Assembly: GCA_016779015.1 (NCBI GenBank)
Contig: JADHOK010000090.1
Span: 1 to 5,617 of the forward strand
Direction of reading: 5' to 3'
DNA length: 5,617 nt
Source: PS1 clade bacterium
GTDB lineage: Bacteria; Pseudomonadota; Alphaproteobacteria; RS24
The notes under the pieces were generated by a model. The model was not told where the DNA came from. It saw nothing but the letters and a program-made list of their open reading frames with translations, and ran no database searches. Shown here one piece after another: positions 1 to 5,617 of the stretch (positions are counted from its first letter, which is position 1; every line of letters starts with the position of its first letter). A program made the translations under genes and the position numbers.

Positions 1-384
1 CATATCGGCCACGTTTGGGTGGTCGCGCAAGCTGTCGTGCAACTGCTCGCGCCCGACATCGACGGCATAAACAAAAGCCGCGTCGCGCTGCAGCAATACA
101 TCGGTAAAGCCGCCGGTCGAAGCCCCGATATCGGCGAACACGCCATTGGCGACACGATAGTCGAAACGCGTCAAACCCGCCGCCAGCTTCAGTCCGCCGC
201 GCGAGACATAGCCATGCGCCGCTTCGGCGGTGATGGTGTCATCGGCGGCCACCGTCATCGCCGCTTTGGTCGCGGTGACGCCATTGACCCGCACCAGACC
301 GGCCTTAATGGCGGCGGCAGCACGGGCGCGGCTTTCAAACAAAGAAAGAGAAACAAGCTGCTGGTCGAGACGCGTCTTCGACAA
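1..384 (-). CDS. tlyA: TlyA family rRNA 2'-O-methyltransferase, N-terminal part (cut by window edge)
   Basis: The first 128 residues are visible; the C-terminal part lies beyond position 1. TlyA proteins (also called hemolysin A family) use SAM to 2'-O-methylate cytidines in 16S and/or 23S rRNA. Residues 5 to about 50 form an S4 RNA-binding domain (RLDQQLVSLSLFESRARA, then KAGLVRVNG). The family linker SRGGLKL is at 61-67. The Rossmann methyltransferase domain then begins with SAM motif I DIGASTGGFTD (85-95) and strand 2 YAVDVG (106-111). I read the start as TTG at 384-382: the dxs stop TAA (390-388) is in the same frame only one codon upstream, so no earlier start exists, and MSKTRLDQ matches the usual family N-terminus. 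The next possible starts would cut into the S4 domain. There is no good Shine-Dalgarno sequence at the right distance, so coupling to dxs translation is likely. Family assignment is firm; the exact rRNA target is not readable from the sequence. Confidence 0.93.
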   Translation of the reverse strand, partial: MSKTRLDQQLVSLSLFESRARAAAAIKAGLVRVNGVTATKAAMTVAADDTITAEAAHGYVSRGGLKLAAGLTRFDYRVANGVFADIGASTGGFTDVLLQRDAAFVYAVDVGREQLHDSLRDHPNVADM

Positions 385-387
385 GCT

Positions 388-2334
388 TTAAGCACCCGCT
401 TTGGGCGCAACCACCTCGATTTGCGCGCCGTCAGCACCCAGCAATGCGCGCACGGTCTCGATAATTTGCGCCGCATTGAGACCCGCCACATCATACATGG
501 CGTCCGGCTTGTCCTGGTCGATATAGATATCGGGCAGCACCAGCGCGCGGCATTTGAGGCCGCTTTCCAGCGCCCCGTTATGCGCCAGCATATGCATCAC
601 ATGACTGCCGAAGCCGCCAATCGCGCCCTCTTCCAACGTCAGCAGGATTTCGTGTTCGCGGGCCAGACGCAAAATAAGCGCCTCATCGAGCGGCTTCATA
701 AAGCGCGCATCGACAACGCTGGAGCGAAAGCCTTGCGCGTCGAGCTGGTCGGCCGCCAGTTGCGCCTCGGCCAGACGGGTGCCGTAACTGAGCAAGCAAA
801 CCCGCCCACCTTCGCGCAGCACACGGCCTTTACCGATCTCCAGCACCTCGCCGCGCTGTGGCAGCGCAACGCCTGTCCCCTCGCCGCGCGGATAGCGCAA
901 AGCCGTCGGGTGTTCGCTAAAGGCCACTTGCGTCGCCACCATATGTTTCAGCTCAGCCTCATCGGCCGCCGCCATCATCACCATATTGGGCAGCGTGCCG
1001 AGATAGGCATTGTCAAAAGCGCCCGCATGGGTTGGGCCATCGGCACCCACCAAACCGGCGCGGTCAATAGCGAAACGCACCGGCAGATTTTGCACCGCCA
1101 CATCATGCACCACTTGGTCATAAGCGCGCTGCAGAAAGGTCGAATATATCGCTGCGAAAGGTTTGAAACCTTCGCTCGCCAGACCGGCCGCAAACGTCAC
1201 AGCATGCTGCTCGGCAATGCCGACATCGAAACACCTGTCGGGATAGGCGGCGGCGAATTTATCGAGGCCGGTGCCCGACGGCATGGCCGCGGTAATAGCA
1301 ACGATTTTGTCATCGCGCGACGCTTCATCTATCAACGCCTCGGCGAAGACGCCGGTATAGCTGGGCGCTGACGGCGTCGCTTTCACTTGCTCGCCGGTGA
1401 CCACATTGAATTTTGAGACGCCGTGATATTTATCGTCCGAAGCCTCGGCCGGGGCGTAACCATGGCCTTTTTTGGTCACCACATGCACTAGCACCGGCCC
1501 GTTTTGCATGTTTTTGACGTTCTCCAATACCGGTAGCAAATGGTCGAGATTATGCCCGTCAATCGGCCCGACATAATAAAAGCCCATCTCCTCAAACAGC
1601 GTGCCGCCGGTCATGAAACCGCGCGTATATTCTTCCATTTGCCGCGCTTTTTCTTGCAGGCTGTCGGGCAGATGGCGGCTCAAATCCTTCAATAGGCGGC
1701 GGAAAGAGCGATAGGTTTTGCCGGACAAAATGCGCGCCAGATAAGCGCTCATCGCGCCAACAGGCGGCGCAATCGACATATCATTATCGTTCAGAATAAC
1801 CACCATGCGGCTATCCATGGCACCGGCATTATTCATCGCTTCAAAAGCCATGCCGGCGCTCATCGCGCCATCGCCGATAACCGCGACAACATTATTGTCG
1901 GGGCCCGTATTGTTTTTCAGGTTCAAATCGCGCGCCGCCGCCATACCAAGACCCGCCGAGATGGAGGTCGAGCTATGGCCGGCACCGAACGGGTCATAGT
2001 CGCTTTCGGCGCGTTTGGTGAAACCGGACAAGCCGCCACCGGCGCGCAGCGTGCGGATGCGGTCGCGCCGCTCGGTGATGATTTTATGCGGATAGGCCTG
2101 ATGACCGACATCCCAAACCAATCGGTCGGTCGGCGTATCGAAAACATAATGCAGCGCCACGGTCAGCTCGACAACGCCCAGACCGGCACCCAAATGGCCG
2201 CCCGTCACCGACACGGCGTCAATCATCTCATCGCGCAATTCATCCGCCAATTGGCGCAAGTCACTCTTCGCCAGCTGACGCAGGTCAGCCGGGCGCGCAA
2301 TGCGATCCAAAAGCGGTGTTTTCGTCTCAGCCAT
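388..2334 (-). CDS. dxs: 1-deoxy-D-xylulose-5-phosphate synthase (Dxs)
   Basis: Dxs condenses pyruvate and glyceraldehyde 3-phosphate, with loss of CO2, to 1-deoxy-D-xylulose 5-phosphate. This is the first and flux-controlling step of the MEP isoprenoid pathway, a cytosolic reaction needing thiamine diphosphate and Mg2+. The 648 residues are a normal full length. Visible landmarks are the N-terminal TGGH (44-47, His47), the ThDP/Mg motif GDG (154-156) with NN at 168-169, and LNDNDMSI (181-188), which supplies further metal and cofactor contacts. The transketolase-type pyrimidine domain has the catalytic Glu375 in VGIAEQHAVTFAAGLA. GPTHAG (433-438) carries His436, and RYPRG (480-484) carries Arg483; these align with E. 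coli His431 and Arg478. A C-terminal transketolase domain follows (about 500-632). The ATG is preceded by AAAGGA with a 6-nt spacer. It lies 28 nt after ispA and 3 nt before tlyA. No frameshift or missing catalytic residue is seen. Confidence 0.98.
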   Translation of the reverse strand: MAETKTPLLDRIARPADLRQLAKSDLRQLADELRDEMIDAVSVTGGHLGAGLGVVELTVALHYVFDTPTDRLVWDVGHQAYPHKIITERRDRIRTLRAGGGLSGFTKRAESDYDPFGAGHSSTSISAGLGMAAARDLNLKNNTGPDNNVVAVIGDGAMSAGMAFEAMNNAGAMDSRMVVILNDNDMSIAPPVGAMSAYLARILSGKTYRSFRRLLKDLSRHLPDSLQEKARQMEEYTRGFMTGGTLFEEMGFYYVGPIDGHNLDHLLPVLENVKNMQNGPVLVHVVTKKGHGYAPAEASDDKYHGVSKFNVVTGEQVKATPSAPSYTGVFAEALIDEASRDDKIVAITAAMPSGTGLDKFAAAYPDRCFDVGIAEQHAVTFAAGLASEGFKPFAAIYSTFLQRAYDQVVHDVAVQNLPVRFAIDRAGLVGADGPTHAGAFDNAYLGTLPNMVMMAAADEAELKHMVATQVAFSEHPTALRYPRGEGTGVALPQRGEVLEIGKGRVLREGGRVCLLSYGTRLAEAQLAADQLDAQGFRSSVVDARFMKPLDEALILRLAREHEILLTLEEGAIGGFGSHVMHMLAHNGALESGLKCRALVLPDIYIDQDKPDAMYDVAGLNAAQIIETVRALLGADGAQIEVVAPKAGA

Positions 2335-2340
2335 GACGGT

Positions 2341-2346
2341 TCCTTT
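2341..2346 (-). promoter_or_regulatory. Shine-Dalgarno sequence of dxs
   Basis: AAAGGA on the minus strand, 6 nt before the ATG of dxs. The xseB start has the same hexamer at the same spacing (3516-3521), and in both genes the base after it is A. This supports both chosen starts and shows that dxs, unlike its neighbours ispA and tlyA, can recruit ribosomes independently. Confidence 0.75.
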
Positions 2347-2362
2347 ACTGCGCCTTTATGTA

Positions 2363-3250
2363 TCAGCTATGCCGCGCAATCACAAATTCGGCAGCTTGTC
2401 GCAGGCTATCGGCAGCAGGGCCGAAAATTGCCAAATGGGCAATCGCCTGCTCAACCAACAGACCGGCTTGGTCGCGCGCCCGCTCGGCCCCCAACAGAGA
2501 CGCGAAAGTGACTTTGCCTTGACCGGCATCCTTGCCCGCCGTCTTGCCCAAATCAGCGCTTGCCGCATCGACATCGAGCACATCATCGGCGATTTGAAAA
2601 GCTAGCCCGATATCATGCGCATAGCCGGTCAGTGCGTGGCGTTGCGCCTCATCGGCAGCGCCCAAAATAGCCCCCGCCTCAACCGCGAAAGAGATGAGCG
2701 CGCCGGTTTTCATTTTTTGTAACCGCGTCAGACCCCCGGCATCCAAATCGAGCGTCGGCGATTGCAAGTCGATCATCTGCCCGCCCACCATGCCGTGCAT
2801 ACCCGCCGCGCGCGCCAGCGTCGTCACCAGTTCCAGCCTTTTGCTCAAATCCTTGTGCGTCGCCTCATCGGCCAATATCTCAAACGCCAGCGTCAGCAAT
2901 GCGTCGCCGGCTAAAATGGCGGTCGCTTCGTCAAATGCTTTGTGCACGCTCGGCTTACCGCGGCGCATATCGTCATCATCCATGGCCGGCAGGTCGTCGT
3001 GAACTAGTGAATAGCAATGCACCGCCTCGACCGCCGCGGCCGCATGAATGGCGTTTTTCTCGTCGACATCAAACAGCCGCGCCGCCGCATAACACAGATA
3101 AGGGCGAAAGCCTTTGCCGCCCTCCAGCGCCGTATAGCGCATGGCCTCGACAAGGCGGCTTTCCGGCCCGTCAGGCAGTTGCAGCATATCGTCGAACAAC
3201 GCCGCCACGCGCGATACGGCATGGCGACGGTCTGTTTCAAAATCGGACAT
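2363..3250 (-). CDS. ispA: Farnesyl diphosphate synthase (polyprenyl synthetase family, IspA type)
   Basis: IspA makes the C15 precursor farnesyl diphosphate by adding isopentenyl diphosphate to dimethylallyl and then geranyl diphosphate in the cytosol. It has 295 residues, close to the 299 of E. coli IspA. Visible motifs are EGGKGFRP (43-50), which binds isopentenyl diphosphate, and the first Asp-rich motif DDLPAMDDDD (85-94), with the two-residue insertion usual in bacterial enzymes. GMVGGQMIDL (153-162), the KTG at 181-183 and the second Asp-rich motif DDVLD (222-226) follow. Tyr80, five residues before the first Asp motif, is an aromatic residue that normally stops growth at C15, so FPP is a better guess than GGPP; the same family includes GGPP synthases. 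I chose ATG 3250, 4 nt after the xseB stop. An in-frame ATG at 3298 would add 16 residues that only re-read the xseB 3' end, are not family-like and have no ribosome site. ATG 3250 also lacks a Shine-Dalgarno, so coupling to xseB is inferred. Confidence 0.96.
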   Translation of the reverse strand: MSDFETDRRHAVSRVAALFDDMLQLPDGPESRLVEAMRYTALEGGKGFRPYLCYAAARLFDVDEKNAIHAAAAVEAVHCYSLVHDDLPAMDDDDMRRGKPSVHKAFDEATAILAGDALLTLAFEILADEATHKDLSKRLELVTTLARAAGMHGMVGGQMIDLQSPTLDLDAGGLTRLQKMKTGALISFAVEAGAILGAADEAQRHALTGYAHDIGLAFQIADDVLDVDAASADLGKTAGKDAGQGKVTFASLLGAERARDQAGLLVEQAIAHLAIFGPAADSLRQAAEFVIARHS

Positions 3251-3254
3251 TTGT

Positions 3255-3509
3255 CTAATCGGCGTCCAGCGGCTCAGTGCCCAAGCCGGAGCTGCCATCG
3301 CCGGTAATTTTTTCTATTTTGGCTTGCGCCGATTTCAGCTTTTCATCGCAATAGGCGCGCAACTGGCTGCCGCGACGGTAAATCTCAATCGATTCTTCCA
3401 GCGCCACATCGCCGGTCTCCAGCCGGTCAACAATACTCTCCAGCTCGTTAAGCGCCTGCTCGAAGCTGAGTTTCAAAATGTCCTCGGCGATTTCAACTTT
3501 TTCGGCCAT
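3255..3509 (-). CDS. xseB: Exodeoxyribonuclease VII small subunit (XseB)
   Basis: XseB is the small subunit of exonuclease VII. Several copies bind one catalytic XseA subunit to form the cytosolic enzyme that degrades single-stranded DNA to oligonucleotides in repair. The 84 residues match the usual 70-90. The family pattern is plain: SFEQALNELESIVDRLETG (15-33), then ALEESIEIYRRGSQLRAYCDEKL, then AQAKIEKI near 62-69, all helical and coiled-coil-like. A short acidic tail ends in LDAD. The ATG has AAAGGA 6 nt upstream. The gene sits 34 nt after the metallohydrolase and its TAG is 4 nt before the ispA start. XseB next to ispA and dxs is a common arrangement in proteobacteria, including E. coli (xseB-ispA-dxs), with no known functional link. 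xseA is not in this window. Confidence 0.97.
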   Translation of the reverse strand: MAEKVEIAEDILKLSFEQALNELESIVDRLETGDVALEESIEIYRRGSQLRAYCDEKLKSAQAKIEKITGDGSSGLGTEPLDAD

Positions 3510-3515
3510 GCCCGT

Positions 3516-3521
3516 TCCTTT
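3516..3521 (-). promoter_or_regulatory. Shine-Dalgarno sequence of xseB
   Basis: AAAGGA on the minus strand with a 6-nt spacer to the ATG of xseB. It lies in the 34-nt gap after the metallohydrolase gene and fixes the xseB start. No terminator-like hairpin followed by a T-run is visible in that gap, so read-through from the metallohydrolase gene is expected. Confidence 0.75.
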
Positions 3522-3543
3522 GCATTACCCTCTCATCCAAGCA

Positions 3544-4614
3544 TTACGCATTGATGCTCTGTTGATAATAGCATACGCCATCCTCGTCGTAATTCATCGA
3601 CAATTCGCCGCGATGCACAAGGCACATGAGATGCGCCAAGCTTTCACCCGCCGCCATGAAAAACACCTCGCGGCCGATGCGGCGCTTGAACAGCACGGAA
3701 AAAATCTTGCCATCAATAGCACGGCGTGGCTCCGCGCATACGTCGCGCAGGCGCATCAGCGAATTTTCATGCCCCTCAATCAGCGCGTTGAGCCGCGCGT
3801 GCAGACCATAAAACGGCTCATTATGCGACGGACAGACCAACACATTATCGGGAATGGTGTCGCGGAGGCGATGACAGCTGTCGATCCAGTCCTGCAACGG
3901 ATTGCCCATCGGCTCGGTCGGGAACAGCGACACATTGGACGAGATGCGCGGGATGACCTGATCGCCGGAAATCAGCAAATTCTTTTCAGGACAATAAAGG
4001 CAGGCATGCTCGGGCGCATGGCCGGAGCCGATTTCGATGCGCCATATATGGCCGTCAATCTCAATTTCATCGTCTTGGCGCACGCGCTGATAGGCTTGCG
4101 GTAACGGGTGAATATGTTCGCCAAAACCGCCGAAACGCTCGCTGTAGCGGCTGAGCGCGTAATCGTCAAAACCGGCGGCGCGATAAAAACGAAGGCCTTC
4201 TTCGGGCACTGATTTTCCGGTATCGGCGGCCATGGTGCGGCACATCAGATAATCGGCGCGCGACATAAGAAAATCGGCATCGAAACGATTGACCAACCAC
4301 CCGGCAAGGCCGACATGGTCGGGGTGCATATGCGTGACAATGACCTTGTTGACCGGCTTGCCGCCCATAAAGCCCTCAAACAGCTTCTCCCAATGGGCGC
4401 GTGAGCTGTCCATATCGACACAGGTATCGACAATCACCCAGCCATCGCCGTCACGCAGCAGCCAGACATTAATATGGTCGAGTGAATAAGGCAGGTCCAT
4501 ACGCGCCCAAAAAACGCCATCAGCAACTTCAATCGGCTCGCCGACACCCGGTTTTTCATCAAACGGATAGCGCAGGCCGTGCGCCTGCGAGGTCGCTTTT
4601 GCTTGATTGCTCAC
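3544..4614 (-). CDS. MBL-fold metallohydrolase of unknown substrate (GloB/LACTB2-like, C-terminal winged helix)
   Basis: The protein has 356 residues, no signal peptide and no membrane segment, so it should be cytosolic. The metallo-beta-lactamase fold is complete. THMHPDH (94-100) gives His95, His97, Asp99 and His100; GSGHAPEH (196-203) gives His199; SGDQVIP (216-222) gives Asp218; and PSHNEP (262-267) gives His264. Together these make a full dinuclear metal site, so the enzyme should be active. After the core, residues about 270-350 (a helix LNALIEGHENSLMRLRDV, then FFMAAGESLAHLMCLVHRGEL) resemble the winged-helix extension found in LACTB2-type proteins. Known relatives hydrolyse thioesters such as S-hydroxyacylglutathione, or cut RNA; the sequence does not say which applies. 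The start is GTG with GAGGA 4 nt upstream (GAGG 5 nt upstream). It is the first gene of the inferred operon, 34 nt before xseB. Fold and hydrolase class are firm; the substrate is unknown and a specific GloB label would be over-annotation. Confidence 0.92.
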   Translation of the reverse strand: MSNQAKATSQAHGLRYPFDEKPGVGEPIEVADGVFWARMDLPYSLDHINVWLLRDGDGWVIVDTCVDMDSSRAHWEKLFEGFMGGKPVNKVIVTHMHPDHVGLAGWLVNRFDADFLMSRADYLMCRTMAADTGKSVPEEGLRFYRAAGFDDYALSRYSERFGGFGEHIHPLPQAYQRVRQDDEIEIDGHIWRIEIGSGHAPEHACLYCPEKNLLISGDQVIPRISSNVSLFPTEPMGNPLQDWIDSCHRLRDTIPDNVLVCPSHNEPFYGLHARLNALIEGHENSLMRLRDVCAEPRRAIDGKIFSVLFKRRIGREVFFMAAGESLAHLMCLVHRGELSMNYDEDGVCYYQQSINA

Positions 4615-4618
4615 AATA

Positions 4619-4623
4619 TCCTC
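4619..4623 (-). promoter_or_regulatory. Shine-Dalgarno sequence supporting the GTG start of the MBL gene
   Basis: GAGGA on the minus strand, 4 nt before GTG 4614-4612. It decides in favour of the GTG, since the next in-frame ATG (codon 39) would remove the first strands of the MBL fold. Confidence 0.65.
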
Positions 4624-4696
4624 AATCCCCGTGCCCGACCCGCTAAAGGCTTGGCATCAATCTCACCAGTTGGTAACAACATATGCTATCCGACAC

Positions 4697-4722
4697 AGAG
4701 TGCAAATAAAGAGTGCAAATAG
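4697..4722. repeat. Tandem direct repeat, two perfect 12-bp copies at 13-bp period
   Basis: AGAGTGCAAATA occurs at 4697-4708 and again at 4710-4721, identical in all 12 bases. The thirteenth base differs (A, then G). The last base of copy two is also the first base of the sua5 Shine-Dalgarno AGGAG. The repeat is A/T-rich in otherwise GC-rich sequence. It could be a two-site operator, part of the leader of sua5, or a simple slippage duplication; the sequence does not decide. Confidence 0.85.
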
Positions 4723-4725
4723 GAG
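4721..4725 (+). promoter_or_regulatory. Shine-Dalgarno sequence of sua5
   Basis: AGGAG with a 6-nt spacer to GTG 4732. It is a strong ribosome site and fixes the GTG start. It directly abuts the second copy of the tandem repeat, so a protein or structure occupying the repeat in the mRNA could affect translation; that is inference. Confidence 0.75.
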
Positions 4726-4731
4726 TTTGTC

Positions 4732-5617
4732 GTGACACGACACCCCGCCACCGATGCGGGCATCGCCGCCTGCGCCGCCAAGCTGAAAGCGGGGGGACTG
4801 GTTGCCCTGCCCACCGAGACGGTTTACGGACTGGCCGGCGACGCGACCAATGCCGACGCCATTGCGGCGATTTACGCCACCAAAACGCGGCCGCAATTCA
4901 ATCCACTCATATGCCATATCGCCGATATGCAGACTGCGCGGCGGCTCGCCATGTTCAATGAAACGGCTGAAAAACTGGCGGCGGCTTTCTGGCCGGGGCC
5001 GCTAACTCTGGTGCTGCCCCGCCAAGCCGACTGTCCGGTCGACACGCTGGCCAGTGCCGGTCTCGACACCATTGCGCTTCGCTTGCCGGCGCATGAAACG
5101 GCGCAAAAACTGCTGGCCGCCGTTGCGACGCCGCTGGTCGCGCCTAGTGCCAATCCGTCCGGCCGCTTGAGCCCCAGCTCCGCCGCGCATGTCGAGGCCA
5201 TGCTGCCCGATATCGATGTGCTGGATGGCGGCGATTGCCCCATCGGGCTGGAATCGAGCATTGTCGGCTGTCTTGATGCGACGCCCCTATGGCTGCGCGC
5301 CGGTGGTCTGGCACGGGGTGATATCGAGGCCTGTCTCGGGCAAAAACTGAGCGAGGCACCGCAAGAGGCGAGCGCAGCAGCGCGGCTTGCCCCCGGGCGT
5401 CTGGCGCGCCATTACGCGCCCCAAAGCGGGCTGCGCCTCAACGCTACGCGGGCCGAAGACACCGAATTGCTTATCGGTTTCGGGCCCGACACGCCGCCTA
5501 ATTGTTTTGCCAATCTGAGTGCGACGGGCGATATGGCGGAAGCGGCGAGCAAATTATTCGCCACGCTGCACGCCGCCGATGCGGCCGCGCAAACCGCCGG
5601 CAAGTCGCTGGCCGTTA
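4732..5617 (+). CDS. sua5: L-threonylcarbamoyladenylate synthase, Sua5 type (C-terminal end cut by window edge)
   Basis: The enzyme forms threonylcarbamoyl-AMP from threonine, bicarbonate and ATP. TsaB/TsaD then transfer the group to A37 of ANN-reading tRNAs (t6A), in the cytosol. 295 residues are visible with no stop. The YrdC domain shows LPTETVYGLAGDA (26-38), KTRPQFNPL (51-59), FWPGPLTLVLP (86-96), ALRLPA (115-120), APSANPSG (137-144) with SPSSAAHV (147-154), and GLESSIV (172-178). The interdomain linker APGRLARHYAP (220-230) leads into the C-terminal Sua5 domain (LLIGFG, then NLSATGDMAEAASKLFATL, 261-279). The linker and extra domain separate it from the short YrdC/TsaC type. Family length is about 310-350, so only a small tail is missing. 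The start is GTG with AGGAG 6 nt upstream. Small departures are GLESS for the more usual GLEST and LRAGG for LRPGG; both look tolerable. It is divergent from the isoprenoid cluster. Confidence 0.96.
   Translation, partial: MTRHPATDAGIAACAAKLKAGGLVALPTETVYGLAGDATNADAIAAIYATKTRPQFNPLICHIADMQTARRLAMFNETAEKLAAAFWPGPLTLVLPRQADCPVDTLASAGLDTIALRLPAHETAQKLLAAVATPLVAPSANPSGRLSPSSAAHVEAMLPDIDVLDGGDCPIGLESSIVGCLDATPLWLRAGGLARGDIEACLGQKLSEAPQEASAAARLAPGRLARHYAPQSGLRLNATRAEDTELLIGFGPDTPPNCFANLSATGDMAEAASKLFATLHAADAAAQTAGKSLAV

Larger units (their letters stand above)
4615..4731. promoter_or_regulatory. Divergent intergenic region with candidate promoters for both directions
   Basis: This 117-nt region separates the leftward five-gene cluster from the rightward sua5 gene and must hold the promoter of sua5; the cluster promoter most likely lies here too. 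On the plus strand TTGGCA (4651-4656) is 17 nt before TAACAA (4674-4679): a good -35 match but a poor -10. On the minus strand TTGCAC (4705-4700) is 16 nt before TATGTT (4683-4678): a weak -35 with a fair -10. The two -10 candidates overlap, which would make the promoters compete. A short inverted repeat GTTG-GTAA-CAAC (4669-4680) lies over the same bases. These assignments are by eye against the RpoD consensus and are tentative; the regional call is safer than the individual boxes. Confidence 0.4.

Noticed and set aside
19..1371. A 450-codon open frame on the plus strand opposite tlyA and dxs
   Set aside because: It is in codon register with the minus-strand genes, so its stops would need TTA, CTA or TCA codons in them, which this GC-rich gene set rarely uses; it ends exactly where dxs has a TCA serine codon. 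The product is rich in His, Arg and Gln with no recognisable domain, and it spans two genes with clear catalytic motifs.
1975..2511. A 178-codon plus-strand open frame opposite dxs and ispA
   Set aside because: It is antisense to two well-supported genes, has no recognisable domain and is explained by the same codon bias.
3251..3298. A 16-residue N-terminal extension of IspA from ATG 3298
   Set aside because: It would overlap xseB by 44 nt, has no Shine-Dalgarno and reads as an out-of-frame version of the xseB tail; the family N-terminus starts naturally at ATG 3250.
3540..3558. Inverted repeat AGCAT / ATGCT around the MBL stop codon as a terminator
   Set aside because: The stem is only 5 bp, A/T-containing, with a 9-nt loop and no following T-run on the minus strand; a terminator inside this closely spaced operon is not supported.
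3478..4104. A 208-codon plus-strand open frame opposite the MBL gene
   Set aside because: It lies antisense to the MBL catalytic region, has no recognisable domain, and no convincing ribosome site or plausible transcript for it is seen.
1..5617. Mobile elements, CRISPR arrays, tRNA/rRNA genes, riboswitches or defence genes
   Set aside because: Nearly all sequence is accounted for by six core genes with short gaps. No array-like repeats, transposase motifs, cloverleaf-like segments or long leader were seen; the only gap over 100 nt is 4615-4731.

Overview
The window is a piece of ordinary chromosomal core sequence from a bacterium, most likely an alphaproteobacterium. The evidence for that lineage is the gene order xseB-ispA-dxs-tlyA, which is typical of alphaproteobacteria, together with a GC-rich coding style that almost avoids A/T-ending codons and protein motifs of proteobacterial type. 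Genus cannot be assigned from the sequence alone.

Layout: positions 1-4614 hold five genes in a row on the minus strand. In transcription order they are an MBL-fold metallohydrolase (4614-3544), xseB (3509-3255), ispA (3250-2363), dxs (2334-388) and tlyA (384 to the window edge, C-terminus missing). The gaps are 34, 4, 28 and 3 nt, so one operon is likely. Positions 4615-4731 are a 117-nt divergent intergenic region with an A/T-rich tandem 12-bp repeat. From 4732 to the right edge a Sua5-type L-threonylcarbamoyladenylate synthase gene runs on the plus strand and is cut a little before its end.

How the genes fit together: dxs (first step of the MEP pathway) and ispA (farnesyl diphosphate synthesis) supply isoprenoid precursors for quinones, undecaprenyl phosphate and hopanoid-type lipids. 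xseB encodes the small subunit of exonuclease VII; its partner xseA is not in the window. tlyA is an rRNA 2'-O-methyltransferase. The leading metallohydrolase has a complete dinuclear metal site but no identifiable substrate, and it is the only gene here whose role is open. The divergent Sua5 protein makes the threonylcarbamoyl-adenylate used for tRNA t6A37.

Translation signals: the metallohydrolase, xseB, dxs and sua5 starts have clear Shine-Dalgarno sequences. ispA and tlyA start 4 and 3 nt after the preceding stop without one, which suggests translational coupling. The tlyA start is a TTG in the same frame as dxs, just beyond its TAA. I found no mobile element, CRISPR array, RNA gene or sign of horizontal transfer, and no evidence of an undescribed system. 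The points worth a second look are the metallohydrolase's place in the operon, the dxs/tlyA junction and the tandem repeat in the divergent promoter region.
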